Assembly: GCF_002901445.1 (NCBI RefSeq) | Contig: NZ_PPPD01000001.1 | Location: forward strand, 1,587,501 to 1,651,500 | Origin: Deinococcus koreensis | GTDB lineage: Bacteria; Deinococcota; Deinococci; Deinococcales; Deinococcaceae | Direction of reading: 5' to 3' | Length of the DNA: 64,000 nt | In this document: positions 32,637 to 42,186 of the stretch, piece after piece | Layout: the number at the start of each line of letters is the position of its first letter | Numbering within the stretch: the first letter of the stretch is position 1 | Program-made: the position numbers and the translations under genes | Notes under the pieces: generated by a model | What the model was told of the DNA's origin: nothing | The model's database searches: none | What the model saw: only the letters and a program-made list of their open reading frames with translations

Positions 32637-35204
32637 CTACAGCCGGGCGTCTATGGGCTCACTTTCCAGCGCCAGCACGCCCAGCACGCACTCGTGGATA
32701 CGGGCGTGGGGCGCACCCTCGGCGAAGCGCGCGAGGCCCTCCAGCCCCAGGTGGAACTCGCGCAGGGCGCGGGAGCGTTTGGCATTCAGCGAGCGGGCGC
32801 GCAGGCGGGCCAGGTGCTCGGGGCGGGTGTATTCCGGGCCGTAGATGATCCGCAGGTACTCGCGCCCGCGCACCTTGATGGCCGGCTGAAGCAGGCGCGG
32901 CTCGGGGTTCAGGAAGACCAGCGGCTTGACCACCATGCCCTCTCCCGTGCCCTCGCCGCCGGCCGCCGTGAGGGCCGTCCACCACGCGGTCGCCTGCGCC
33001 TCGGAGGCCGGGTCGGCCAGGGTCACCACGCGGTGGTCGGTGGCGCCGAACAGCGCCGGATCGGCCTCCGCCAGCGCCGAGAGGGTCTGCAGGTGCCAGA
33101 GGTGATCCCGGTCGCTGTGCACCGCGCCCGCCGACGCCAGCAGGTGGAAGGGCCGGAGCTGCACGCCCGCCGGGCTGTCCGCCCGGCGCACGTAGGCGCG
33201 GTAGGCGTCTCGATAGGCCGCCAGATCCGCTGCCCGCCCGCGGCTGCGCTCCAGCAGCGGCCCCACGTCCAGGCCACGCGCGGCGGCCCCCTCCAGCGCG
33301 GCCACGGCGGCGGGCAGCGCGGCGTTCCCGGCGGCCCCCACGGCGGCGTACTGGCCCCGCAGCAGTTCGCCCGCCTTCAGGCTCCAGGGCAGGATCTCGG
33401 CGTCCAGCACCAGCCAGTCGGTGTCCAGCGTGTCCCACAGGCCAGCCGCGCTTACAGCGGCGCGGGCGCGTTCCAGCACGTCCTGTTCCCAGGCGGGGTC
33501 GGTGAAGAAGGGGCGGCCGGTGCGGGTATAGATGCTGCCGGTACCCTGCTGGACGCCGAAGCGCTCCCGGGCGGCCTGCTCGCTCTTCGCCAGCACCAGA
33601 AGGGCGCGGCTGCCCATGTGCTTTTCCTCGCAGATGACCTGCCCCACGCCCTGGGCGCGGTAGTACGCGAAGGCCTCGGCGGGGTGCTCCAGCAGGTCAG
33701 GCTGCGAGCTGGTTTCCACCGGGCTCATGGTCGGTGGCAGGTACAGGCACCAGCGCGGATCGACACCGAAGCGGCTGAAGGTTTCCACCGCCGCCGCACG
33801 CTCGCCGGAGCGCAGCGAGATACCGCCGAAGGTGCGCGTGTCGATCCTCCCCGCCTGGAGGAAGTCGGCCAGATCGAAGGGCGCGTCGGCGGGGGCCGGC
33901 GCCTCCTGCAAGGGGCGGGCGGGCACCGCGTACTGGGCGTGGGCGGGCACCGAGACCGTCTCCATCTCCGGATAGCGCAGGGCCGTGAGCGACCCCCCGA
34001 AAGCGCAGCCGGTGTCGATGTTGAGGGTGCGGTTCACCCCACGGGGCGCCGCCACCGGGGTGTGGCCGTACACCACGAGCGCGGAACCGCGATAGTCGGC
34101 CGCCCAGTCGCGGCGCACCGGCAGGCCCAGGTCGTCCTTGCTGCCGTCCACGTCGCCGTACAGGGCGAAGGAGCGGACGCGGCCACTGCTGCGGCCCTGG
34201 TACCTCTCGGGCAGCCCCGCGTGCGCCACGACCAGCCGGCCGCCGTCCAGCACGAGATGGCTCACCAGGGCGTCGATGAAGTCGCGCACCTCGCGTTTGA
34301 AGGCGTCTCCGGCGGCGTCCAGGCCTGCCAGGGTCACGTCCAGGCCGTGCAGGGCGTTCACGGCCTTGCCGTCCAGCGCCCGCTTCAGCTTTTCCTCGTG
34401 GTTGCCGGGCACCATCAGCGCCGTGCCCGCGTGCACCATGCCCATCACCAGCCGCAGCACGCCCACGGAGTCGGGGCCACGGTCGACCAGATCGCCCACG
34501 AACAGCGCCGTGCGGCCGGGCGGCGGGGTCACCGTCTCGCCGTCCAGGGCGTAGCTCAGCCTGACCAGCAGGTCGCGCAGTTCGGCCAGGCAGCCGTGCA
34601 CGTCCCCGATGAGGTCGAAGGGGCCGCTCAGGTGCTTTTTATTGGTGTAGAGCGCTGTGCGCGTGACCCGGGCGGCGTCCACCTCGGCCACCGACCGCAG
34701 CGCCCAGACGTGGCGGAAGCCCTCCCTGCCCAGGCCCCGGAAGGTGCGGCGCAGTTCGGCCAGTTGCCGCCCGATCACCGCCGGGCTGAAGTCCCGGTCT
34801 GTCCGGGCGGCGTGGCGGGCCTCCAGCTCGCTCCGGGGCAGATCGAGCACGATGGCGACGGGCAGCACGTCATGCTGCCGGGCCAGTTCCACCAGCCGGC
34901 GGCGGTCGTCCGGGCGCACCGAGGTCGCGTCGATGACGGTCAGGCGGCCGCGCGCCAGGCGTTTGGCGGCCACGAAGTACAGGCTCTCGAAGGCGTCGGC
35001 GGTGGCCTCCAGGCTGCTCTCGTCGTCGCTGACCAGGGCGCGGAAGGCGTCCGAGCTGAGCACCTCGCTGGGGCGGAAGTGGCGCGCGGCGAAGGTGGAC
35101 TTGCCGGCCGACGAGGCGCCGACCAGCGCGACCAGCGCCAGTTCGGGCAGCGCCAGTTCGGGCAGCGCCAGCAGGGGTGAGGGGAGGTGGGGGGCGTCGG
35201 TCAT
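32637..35204 (-). CDS. pnkp: Bacterial polynucleotide kinase-phosphatase-ligase Pnkp
   Basis: An 855-residue, three-domain RNA end-healing enzyme. The kinase domain has the P-loop GASSAGKS (29-36). The calcineurin-like phosphatase has GDVHG (200-204), GDLVDRG (237-243), PGNHE (266-270) and YGHTP near 379-383. The C-terminal adenylyltransferase-ligase has the nucleotidyl lysine K528 in EEKHMGSRALL. Bacterial Pnkp pairs with the methyltransferase Hen1 to repair RNA cut by ribotoxins; hen1 is present 2.7 kb upstream, not adjacent. An in-frame ATG ten codons upstream is an alternative start. A hexapeptide is tandemly duplicated near the N-terminus (LALPELALPELALVAL). Confidence 0.93.
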   Translation of the reverse strand: MTDAPHLPSPLLALPELALPELALVALVGASSAGKSTFAARHFRPSEVLSSDAFRALVSDDESSLEATADAFESLYFVAAKRLARGRLTVIDATSVRPDDRRRLVELARQHDVLPVAIVLDLPRSELEARHAARTDRDFSPAVIGRQLAELRRTFRGLGREGFRHVWALRSVAEVDAARVTRTALYTNKKHLSGPFDLIGDVHGCLAELRDLLVRLSYALDGETVTPPPGRTALFVGDLVDRGPDSVGVLRLVMGMVHAGTALMVPGNHEEKLKRALDGKAVNALHGLDVTLAGLDAAGDAFKREVRDFIDALVSHLVLDGGRLVVAHAGLPERYQGRSSGRVRSFALYGDVDGSKDDLGLPVRRDWAADYRGSALVVYGHTPVAAPRGVNRTLNIDTGCAFGGSLTALRYPEMETVSVPAHAQYAVPARPLQEAPAPADAPFDLADFLQAGRIDTRTFGGISLRSGERAAAVETFSRFGVDPRWCLYLPPTMSPVETSSQPDLLEHPAEAFAYYRAQGVGQVICEEKHMGSRALLVLAKSEQAARERFGVQQGTGSIYTRTGRPFFTDPAWEQDVLERARAAVSAAGLWDTLDTDWLVLDAEILPWSLKAGELLRGQYAAVGAAGNAALPAAVAALEGAAARGLDVGPLLERSRGRAADLAAYRDAYRAYVRRADSPAGVQLRPFHLLASAGAVHSDRDHLWHLQTLSALAEADPALFGATDHRVVTLADPASEAQATAWWTALTAAGGEGTGEGMVVKPLVFLNPEPRLLQPAIKVRGREYLRIIYGPEYTRPEHLARLRARSLNAKRSRALREFHLGLEGLARFAEGAPHARIHECVLGVLALESEPIDARL

Positions 35205-35310
35205 GGCGTGGGGTCTCAGGGTGGATGCTGTCATATCGCGCCCCCGCGCGCCGTCCGCCGGATGGCTCAGCCCACACCAGGGCCGGGGGCCGCCTGAGTA
35301 CCATAGGGAG

Positions 35311-36900
35311 GTGACCCGGAGCCGCCCGCCGCTGTCGCTGCTCGTTCCGCTGCTGGCCCTGACGCTGGCCGGGCCGGTGGGCGCCGCGCCGCCCACCAGC
35401 CCCGATCAGTGGTACGCGCAGGGCCAGAAGGAGCTGAAAGCCGGGCGCAGCGCCCAGGCCGCGCTGGCCTTCCGGCGGGCGGCGGAGCTGAACCCCAGCG
35501 CGGCCAACTGGCGGGCGCTGGGCGACGCGCTGGTGGGCGCGGGCGACCTGGCCGGTGCGAGCGACGCCTACGCCCGCGCGATCCAGGGCTACCGCGACCG
35601 GGGCGACACGGTGACCGCCCGCGCCCTGGAGAACAAGACCGCGCCCTACCGGCAGGACGCCGGGCTGTATGTGCTGAACGCCGCCACCGCTGCCCCCGTG
35701 CCCGGCTGCGCCCCCAAACCCGCCAGGTTCGAACCGGCCAGCGGGCTGTATCTGGGCATGTACGTGGACGAGACCGCCCTGCGCGGCTCGCAGATCAGCC
35801 TGGGGCCAGGGCTGGAGGGCGGCTTCGCGGTGTACTTCCGCTACTTCAAGCTCCAGCCGGGCATCGGCGAGGTGTTCCCCGCCCGCCTGGCCCAGGCGGC
35901 GAAACAGGCGGGCGGGGCCCTGCACATCGCCCTGGAGCCGGCCATACCGCTGCGGCAGGTCACGGAGGCCACACTGCTGCCCTTCGCGCGGGCGGCGGCG
36001 AACAGCGGGGTGCCGATCTTCCTGCGCTTCGCCGCCGAGTTCAACGACCCGGCCAACGAATGGAGCCGCGACCCGGCCCTCTACCGCGCGAAATTCCGCC
36101 TGGTGCACGACGTCATGGCCCGCGAGGCGCCCAACGTGGCGATGGTCTGGATGGCGATGCCCTCGCGGCTGGAGGTGCTGGATTCCTACTACCCCGGCGC
36201 CGACGCGGTGGACTGGGTGGGCCTGAGCCTGTACTCGGTGCCCTACCGCAACGGCAACCTGAAGGAGCCGACGCTGAACGAGAGCCCGCTGGACGTGCTC
36301 AAGCCTATCTATGACAAGTACGCCTGCACCCACCCCATCCAGGTCTCGGAGTACGGCGCCTCGCACCGCTCCAGCGCCGCGCCGGGGCAGGACTTCACGG
36401 GGTTCGCACTCGCCAGGCTGCGCGAGCTGTACTGGGGCGCCGCCCTGAAGTACCCCCGGCTGAAGAACATCAACTGGCTGAACCTGGACATGCTGAGCAG
36501 CGCCTTCGTGCAGGACAGGGGCGAGGGCCGCCGCAACGACTACCGCCTGAGCGGGGTGCCCGCCAAACTGGCGGCGTTCCGCGAGCTGCGGGACGTGGGG
36601 GCCTTCCGCACGCGCTTCGACCCGGCCTCCCCGGTGCGCGTGCCCCAGCCCTTCCCCACCCGCCTGAAGGTGCAGGAGGACGTGCAGGGCGCGCTGTGGG
36701 TCAAGACGCTGGACGCCGGGGTGAAGGTCGCCCTGACACTGGACGGCCGCCCCGTACCCACCGCCGCCGCCCTCCCCTACCGCTTCACGCTGCGGGCCGC
36801 AGAGCTGACGCCCGGCCCGCACACGTTGGAGCTGAAGGTCACCAGCGCCCGGGGTCAGGCTGTGCTGAGCCGGAAGCAGGCATTCGAGGTCGGGCGTTAA
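35311..36900 (+). CDS. Secreted TPR protein with a GH26-like glycosidase domain
   Basis: A 529-residue exported protein. A signal peptide and a TPR-like unit (QWYAQGQKELKAGRSAQAALAFRRAAELNP) precede a glycosidase-like domain. That domain contains IFLRFAAEFNDPANEW, MVWMAMPS, VDWVGLSLYSV and IQVSEYGASHR. The spacing matches GH26-type beta-mannanases, with glutamates in AAEFND and VSEYGA as likely catalytic residues. A C-terminal Ig-like strand region ends the chain. The GTG start has TACCAT six bases upstream plus AGGGAG. The gene interrupts the pnkp-hen1 neighbourhood on the opposite strand. Confidence 0.72.
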   Translation: MTRSRPPLSLLVPLLALTLAGPVGAAPPTSPDQWYAQGQKELKAGRSAQAALAFRRAAELNPSAANWRALGDALVGAGDLAGASDAYARAIQGYRDRGDTVTARALENKTAPYRQDAGLYVLNAATAAPVPGCAPKPARFEPASGLYLGMYVDETALRGSQISLGPGLEGGFAVYFRYFKLQPGIGEVFPARLAQAAKQAGGALHIALEPAIPLRQVTEATLLPFARAAANSGVPIFLRFAAEFNDPANEWSRDPALYRAKFRLVHDVMAREAPNVAMVWMAMPSRLEVLDSYYPGADAVDWVGLSLYSVPYRNGNLKEPTLNESPLDVLKPIYDKYACTHPIQVSEYGASHRSSAAPGQDFTGFALARLRELYWGAALKYPRLKNINWLNLDMLSSAFVQDRGEGRRNDYRLSGVPAKLAAFRELRDVGAFRTRFDPASPVRVPQPFPTRLKVQEDVQGALWVKTLDAGVKVALTLDGRPVPTAAALPYRFTLRAAELTPGPHTLELKVTSARGQAVLSRKQAFEVGR

Positions 36901-36906
36901 GAGAGG

Positions 36907-37812
36907 TCAGCCCAGCCCGGCTATCGAACGGTCGTACGCGATCCAGTCGGGCTCGATATTGGCACCTGAGCGGCGGAGCACCCCCAGGTAGGCCGCGTCC
37001 CGCGCGCTACCGGCGGTATTGAGGAAGGCACGGCCACCCTTCTGGACAGCCCGTGCCACCCGCACTTGGAGAGCCGTGCCCAGGCCACGGCGGCGGTGCC
37101 CCGGATGGACGATCAGCACGGCGTTCCACGCCTCCAGCCGCGAGCGCTCAGGCAAGGCGAGCCCCACGAGATCTTCGCCCTGCCAGGCCAGCACCGCCGC
37201 TTCCCACAGCGCGTCTTCGTCGCTCAGCTCAGCCGAGGCCAGCGGGATGGTGGGCGGAGCACTGACCTTGTCACCGCACGTCAGTTCGTAAAGCCCTTGC
37301 AGACGCGCGTCGTGCTGATTGGCCGCCGCTGCCTCCAGGCGGTAACCCTGCGCTGCCAGCCTGGTCTCCAGAGCCGCCCCGTCAACCCCCCGGTGCTGCA
37401 GGTGAAAGCCCCCGCCGAAGGTGCGATGCACTTCCCGGAAGCCCAGGGCTTCCACGTCCGGCCAGGTAGGCTGGTAGTCCTCGCGCACGCTGAGCCACAG
37501 GTGGGTACGCCCTGCCTGCTCGGCCTCCCCAGCGTGCCAGGTGAGATGCGCCGCTGCCGTACCGTCACCCAGCGCGTCTGGATGCAGGTGCAGTCCAATC
37601 CAGGCGTGCGTGGGGTGGAACTCGGGCAGCCAGCACGACGACAGTCCTGTGAGAACTCCCGCCGCCTCGCTGACAGCGTAGCCATGTCGCTCCTGAGCGA
37701 AGATGTGGGTCAACTTTTGGGCCGTGATGGAGAAATGGGGCTCACTGGTCGCGTTCTGCAGCAGCGCGGCCACGTGGGCGTCGCGGGGCTCGGCGGGCCG
37801 AAGGTCTCTCAT
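36907..37812 (-). CDS. Tandem GNAT-family N-acetyltransferase
   Basis: A 301-residue protein of two GNAT folds. The C-terminal copy is the active-looking one, with the acetyl-CoA loop VHPGHRRRGLGTALQVRVA and the following NTAGSARDAAYLGVLRRSGA. The N-terminal copy is degenerate. The substrate is unknown. CAGCAT six bases before the ATG on the minus strand suggests leaderless expression. It sits between hen1 and the glycosidase gene, on the same strand as hen1. Confidence 0.85.
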   Translation of the reverse strand: MRDLRPAEPRDAHVAALLQNATSEPHFSITAQKLTHIFAQERHGYAVSEAAGVLTGLSSCWLPEFHPTHAWIGLHLHPDALGDGTAAAHLTWHAGEAEQAGRTHLWLSVREDYQPTWPDVEALGFREVHRTFGGGFHLQHRGVDGAALETRLAAQGYRLEAAAANQHDARLQGLYELTCGDKVSAPPTIPLASAELSDEDALWEAAVLAWQGEDLVGLALPERSRLEAWNAVLIVHPGHRRRGLGTALQVRVARAVQKGGRAFLNTAGSARDAAYLGVLRRSGANIEPDWIAYDRSIAGLG

Positions 37813-37900
37813 GGTCGGATGCTGACAGCGACAGGGAAGCAGCGCGAATCTGCCGGATAGGCACGGTGACCTGCGCCCGGTTGCGGGCCACGTCCCCGGC

Positions 37901-39298
37901 TCACCCTGATCCTCCAGACGGTGAGCGCGATGTCTGCTCGAACACCCCCACCTGCGTCACCGCGCCGTAGTCCGGATGCTCGTCGCCTATCCCCTCGAAC
38001 CGCACCCTGTAGCCGTACTGCCCGGCCGCCGCCTGGGCCCAGGCCTGAAATTCAGCGCGTGTCCATTCGAAGCGGTGGTCGACATGGCGCAGGGTCTGCG
38101 GCTGCTCGAACACCGCGTTGTACTCGCGGTTGGGCGTGGTGACGACCACGACGTCGGGGCGCGCGTGGCCGAAGAGGTTCTGCGTCATGGCGTCGAGCCG
38201 GTGCGGCTCCAGGTGCTCGATGACCTCCACCAGGGCGGCGGCGTCGTAGCCCCGCAGGCGGGAGTCGGGGTAGGCGAGGCTGCCGTGCAGGAGCGTGACC
38301 CGTTCACGCAGCTCGGGGCGCTCCTGCAGATGCAGGCGTTCGGCGGCGATCTCCAGGGCGCGGGCGCTGATGTCCAGGCCGACCAGCTCGCGGAACTGTG
38401 CTTCGGCCAGCAGGCGGCGCAGCAGTCGGCCCTCGCCGCAGCCCAGGTCGAGGACACGCCTGGCCCCGGAGTCGCGCAGCAGGGCGGCCACACGATCCAG
38501 GCGCTCGTCGTGCAGGCGCGGGCGCGGATCGGACGGGGGGGCAGCGGTCTCCTCGTCCAGACTCGGGAAGGCGTCGGTTGCCTGCCGCACCAGCTCGCGG
38601 AACCTCAGGAAGCGCCCGGCGATCAGCTCGCGCTCGGGGTGGGCGTCCAGCCAGCCGGCGCCGTGGCGCCGCAGCTTCTCGACCTCCTCCTGCCCGACAA
38701 AGTAGTGCTTGCGGCCGTCCATCACGGGCAGCAGCACGTACAGGTGGGCCAGCAGGTCGCGCAGGCGCACCGTGGCCGAGAGCCGCAGGTGAACGTAGGG
38801 CCGCTCGCCCCACTCGGGGTACAGGGGGTCGAGGGGAATCGGCGCGGTCTCGACCCGGTAGCCCAGCGGCTCAAAGAGGCGTCGGGGCAGCCCATCGGGG
38901 CCACGGGCGGCCACGCAGGGCAGCTCGGCGGTCAGTTCGATGGGCGTGTCGGCCAGCTCCGGGCGGTGGGGGCTGCGGCCGGTCATGGCGGTGCCGAATA
39001 CCTCGCGCAGGGCCACGGCGAGGAAGCTGCCGGCGGCGTAGGGGCGGTCGTTCACGTAGGGTTCCAGCGGGCGGCCCTCACGGGGCTGTTCGCGGCGGCT
39101 CAGGGCCACCGGATCGACCTCCAGCACCAGCGCAGCGACGTTGCGCCCGGCGCTGGCCTCCGGGTAGAACACGGTCGCCGTACCGAAGGGCAGCGCCCGC
39201 GTGAACACGCGATCCGGGTGCTTGAACAGCAGATACCCCAGGTCGGTGGCGGGCCACGCGGCCTCCTGCGGCGAGATGGCGGTCAGCGTGAGCAGCAT
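37901..39298 (-). CDS. hen1: RNA 3-prime-terminal ribose 2-prime-O-methyltransferase Hen1
   Basis: A 465-residue bacterial Hen1. The N-terminal domain (residues 1-250) matches the Pnkp ligase-activating region of the family. The C-terminal methyltransferase has the SAM motif VLDLGCGEG (282-290) and the metal-dependent catalytic block EVIEHLEPH (358-366). TTPNREYN and FEWTR follow. Hen1 marks the broken RNA end with a 2-prime-O-methyl before Pnkp seals it, so the repaired RNA resists renewed cleavage. It lies on the same strand as pnkp but is separated from it by two unrelated genes. Confidence 0.93.
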   Translation of the reverse strand: MLLTLTAISPQEAAWPATDLGYLLFKHPDRVFTRALPFGTATVFYPEASAGRNVAALVLEVDPVALSRREQPREGRPLEPYVNDRPYAAGSFLAVALREVFGTAMTGRSPHRPELADTPIELTAELPCVAARGPDGLPRRLFEPLGYRVETAPIPLDPLYPEWGERPYVHLRLSATVRLRDLLAHLYVLLPVMDGRKHYFVGQEEVEKLRRHGAGWLDAHPERELIAGRFLRFRELVRQATDAFPSLDEETAAPPSDPRPRLHDERLDRVAALLRDSGARRVLDLGCGEGRLLRRLLAEAQFRELVGLDISARALEIAAERLHLQERPELRERVTLLHGSLAYPDSRLRGYDAAALVEVIEHLEPHRLDAMTQNLFGHARPDVVVVTTPNREYNAVFEQPQTLRHVDHRFEWTRAEFQAWAQAAAGQYGYRVRFEGIGDEHPDYGAVTQVGVFEQTSRSPSGGSG

Positions 39299-39483
39299 GG
39301 TCAGCGCAGGCTAGCGAGAGAACGGGCGGGGCACATCGGCCAGGTGGCCCACCCCCGCCCCTGAAGCTGCCCATGCCCTGCACGGGCGCGGCGAAGGTGA
39401 CAGAATGCCGGTGTCCGTGAGCTGTCTCTGCGAGCTAGGCCCTGAACGTGAACCTGTGCATTCCTGAATTCCGGGGGTACTGT

Positions 39484-41067
39484 ATGCGCCATGTCATGAA
39501 CGCCGCCCTGACCGCCAGCCTGTCGCTCGCCCTGATGCTGCCCACGGCCGGCGCGCAGTCCGCCCGCCAGAGCACGCTGGTCATCGGTGGGGATTTCTCC
39601 GACCTGATTACCCTGGATCCCGGCGTGTCCTACGAGTTCTCGGGCTCGCTGGTCACCGGCAACCTGTACGACACGCTGGTCGCCTACGAGGGCAACGACC
39701 TGACCAGGCTGCGCCCGCGCCTGGCCTCGAGCTGGACGGTCACGCCCACCGCCACCGGCTCGCGCCTGACCTTCAGGCTGCGCGACGCCAAGTTCAGCAC
39801 GGGACGCCCCGTCACGGCGGCCGACGTCGTGTACTCGGTCAACCGCGTCATCAATCTGAAAACCCCGTCGAGCTTCCTGTATACCGACGTGGCGAACCTG
39901 AAGGTGGGCAGCGTGGCCGCCCCGGACGCGAAAACCGTCACCATGGACATCCCCAAGACCGCCAACCCGAACATCGTGCTGGCGCTGCTGACCTTCAACG
40001 TGGGGGCCGTCATCGACTCGGCGGAGGCCAAGGCGCACGAGCAGAACGGCGACTACGGCTCGGCGTGGCTCAAGGATCATTCGGCGGGCAGCGGGCCCTT
40101 CGTGCTGAACCGCTGGGACAAGAGCGCGCAGGTGGCGCTGGACGTCAACCCGCAGGCCTTCCGGCGCTCGCCCAGCATCCGGCGCGTGATCCTGCGCTAC
40201 ATGCTTGAGGCCAGTGCCCAGCAGGCCGCGCTGAACTCCGGTGAGATCGACGTGGCGATGAACTTTACCCCCGACGCCTTCAAGGCCGTGGCCACCGGCA
40301 CGAAATTCAAGACCCAGAAGGCCGACTCCTTCCTGCTGGCCTATCTCGGCATGAACAGCGCCAAGGGCATGCCCTTCGAGGACGCCCGTGTGCGCGAGGC
40401 CGTGCGCTACGCCATCGACCAGGAGGGCATCATCTCGGGCCTGCTGCAGGGCCTGGGTCGCAAGACGCAGACCATCATCCCCATCGGCCTGGCGGGCTCC
40501 GACCCCAAGATCTACTACCCGTACAACCCCGAGCGGGCCCGGGAGCTGCTCAAGGCCGCGGGCAAGGCGGACGGCTTCAGCGTGGATTTCATGGTCAGCA
40601 CCGGCTCGTGCGCGGGCGGCGTGCCCTGCGCCGACCTGGCGGCCAAGATTCAGGCCGATCTGGCGAAGGTGGGCATCAGGGCGAACATCAAGCAGATGGT
40701 GAACAGCGAGCTGCTGACCGCCTACCGTGCCCAGAAGGCCCCGCTGATCCAGGTCTCCTGGGGCCCGGACTACCCCGACGCCGACGGCAACGGCACGCCG
40801 CTCTCGGACTTCGGCGCCAAGTCGCTCGCCTGGCGCAACGGCTGGAGCAATCCCGCTGCCAGCAAGCTCGCCCAGGCGGCCGCCATCGAGAGCGACGCCG
40901 GCAAGCGCCTGAACCTGTACAAGCAGCTGAACGCCCTGATGGTCAAGGAGGGCCCCTACGCCATCCTGTACCAGCCCAGCCGGCCCATCGTGTTCCAGAG
41001 CGGCGTCGTGGGCTTCAACCAGAACGCCAACGGCGACGTGCAGTTCGAAAAGATCAGCAAGAAGTAG
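39484..41067 (+). CDS. Peptide-type ABC transporter substrate-binding protein
   Basis: A periplasmic solute-binding protein of family 5 (dipeptide/oligopeptide class), 527 residues, with a signal peptide (MRHVMNAALTASLSLALMLPTAGAQS). Typical blocks include LVTGNLYDTLVAYEG, LRPRLASSW, LTFRLRDAKFSTGRPVTAADVVYSVNR and ARVREAVRYAIDQEGI. It heads an operon with two permeases; no ATPase gene follows, so ATPases must come from elsewhere. The start is the first ATG with a GGGGG site; a codon 12 residues earlier is possible. Confidence 0.9.
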   Translation: MRHVMNAALTASLSLALMLPTAGAQSARQSTLVIGGDFSDLITLDPGVSYEFSGSLVTGNLYDTLVAYEGNDLTRLRPRLASSWTVTPTATGSRLTFRLRDAKFSTGRPVTAADVVYSVNRVINLKTPSSFLYTDVANLKVGSVAAPDAKTVTMDIPKTANPNIVLALLTFNVGAVIDSAEAKAHEQNGDYGSAWLKDHSAGSGPFVLNRWDKSAQVALDVNPQAFRRSPSIRRVILRYMLEASAQQAALNSGEIDVAMNFTPDAFKAVATGTKFKTQKADSFLLAYLGMNSAKGMPFEDARVREAVRYAIDQEGIISGLLQGLGRKTQTIIPIGLAGSDPKIYYPYNPERARELLKAAGKADGFSVDFMVSTGSCAGGVPCADLAAKIQADLAKVGIRANIKQMVNSELLTAYRAQKAPLIQVSWGPDYPDADGNGTPLSDFGAKSLAWRNGWSNPAASKLAQAAAIESDAGKRLNLYKQLNALMVKEGPYAILYQPSRPIVFQSGVVGFNQNANGDVQFEKISKK

Positions 41068-41178
41068 GGCGGACGACCCCTCTGCCCCGCGGCGCTACGG
41101 CTCAGTCTGCTCCCCTTGAGGGATGGTGCCCCGAGGGGGTGGGGGGGTCACCCGCGGCGTTGTCGAAAAGGAGCCCAT

Positions 41179-42186
41179 TTGCTCGTCTATGTCGTGCGGC
41201 GCTTGGCGCTGATGGTCTTTGTGCTGTGGGGTGTGACGCTCGCGGCCTTCGTGATCTCGCACGCCCTGCCGGCCGACCCGGCGGCGGCGGCCCTGGGCAA
41301 CAATGCCCGCGAGGAACAGCTCCAGGCCTTTCGGGTCAGGAACGGGCTGGATCGGCCGCTGGCAGCGCAGTACGGCCTCTATATGGAGAAGCTGGCGCAG
41401 GGCGACATGGGCGCCTCGCTGCGGACGCAGAACGCCATCGTGGCCGACCTGCGGCAATTCTTTCCGGCCACGCTGGAGCTGACACTGGTGGCGGTGGTGT
41501 TCGCCCTGCTGATCGGCCTGCCGCTGGGGGTGGTGGCGGCGCTCACGCAGGGCAGACCGCCTGACCTGCTGGCGCGCACCTTCGCGTTGCTGGGCGGGGC
41601 CACGCCGGTGTACTGGCTGGCGATCCTGGCGCTGAGCGTGTTCCACGAGCGCCTGGGCTGGCTGCCCGGGCCGGGGCGGCTGGACGCCTACAGCCTCGCG
41701 CCGCCGGTGCAGACCGGCCTGGTGACGGTCGACGCGCTGCTGGCCGGCGACCGCGAGGTGTTCGTGGACGCCGTGCGGCACCTGATCCTGCCGGGGCTGG
41801 TGCTGGGCATGTATTCGGCCGCGCTGCTGACCCGCATGACCCGCTCGGCGCTGCTGGAGGTGCTGGGGCAGGACTACATCCGCACGGCGCGGGCCAAGGG
41901 CCTGACGCGGGCGCGCGTGATCGGACAGCACGCCATGAGAAACGCCTCGCTGCCGATCCTGACCGTGCTGGGCAGCCTGTTCGGCAGCCTGCTGACCGGC
42001 GCGGTGCTGACCGAGACGATCTTCTCGTGGCCGGGCATCGGCGGCTACGCCACCACCTCGGCGATCAGCCTGGACTTCCCGGCGGTCATGGGGGTCACGC
42101 TGATCGCCGGGCTGGCGTACTCGGTCGTGAACCTGCTGGTGGATCTGCTGTACGCCTTCTTCGACCCCCGGATCAGTTTCTCGTGA
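41179..42186 (+). CDS. Peptide-type ABC transporter permease (DppB-like)
   Basis: A 335-residue, six-helix permease. The N-terminus MLVYVVRRLALMVFVLWGVTLAAFVISHALPADPA is characteristic of DppB/OppB. The cytoplasmic EAA loop (DYIRTARAKGLTRARVIGQHAMRNASLPILT) contacts the ATPase. It starts with TTG at 41179, chosen because AAAGGAG lies five bases before it. It overlaps the second permease by four bases. Confidence 0.92.
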   Translation: MLVYVVRRLALMVFVLWGVTLAAFVISHALPADPAAAALGNNAREEQLQAFRVRNGLDRPLAAQYGLYMEKLAQGDMGASLRTQNAIVADLRQFFPATLELTLVAVVFALLIGLPLGVVAALTQGRPPDLLARTFALLGGATPVYWLAILALSVFHERLGWLPGPGRLDAYSLAPPVQTGLVTVDALLAGDREVFVDAVRHLILPGLVLGMYSAALLTRMTRSALLEVLGQDYIRTARAKGLTRARVIGQHAMRNASLPILTVLGSLFGSLLTGAVLTETIFSWPGIGGYATTSAISLDFPAVMGVTLIAGLAYSVVNLLVDLLYAFFDPRISFS

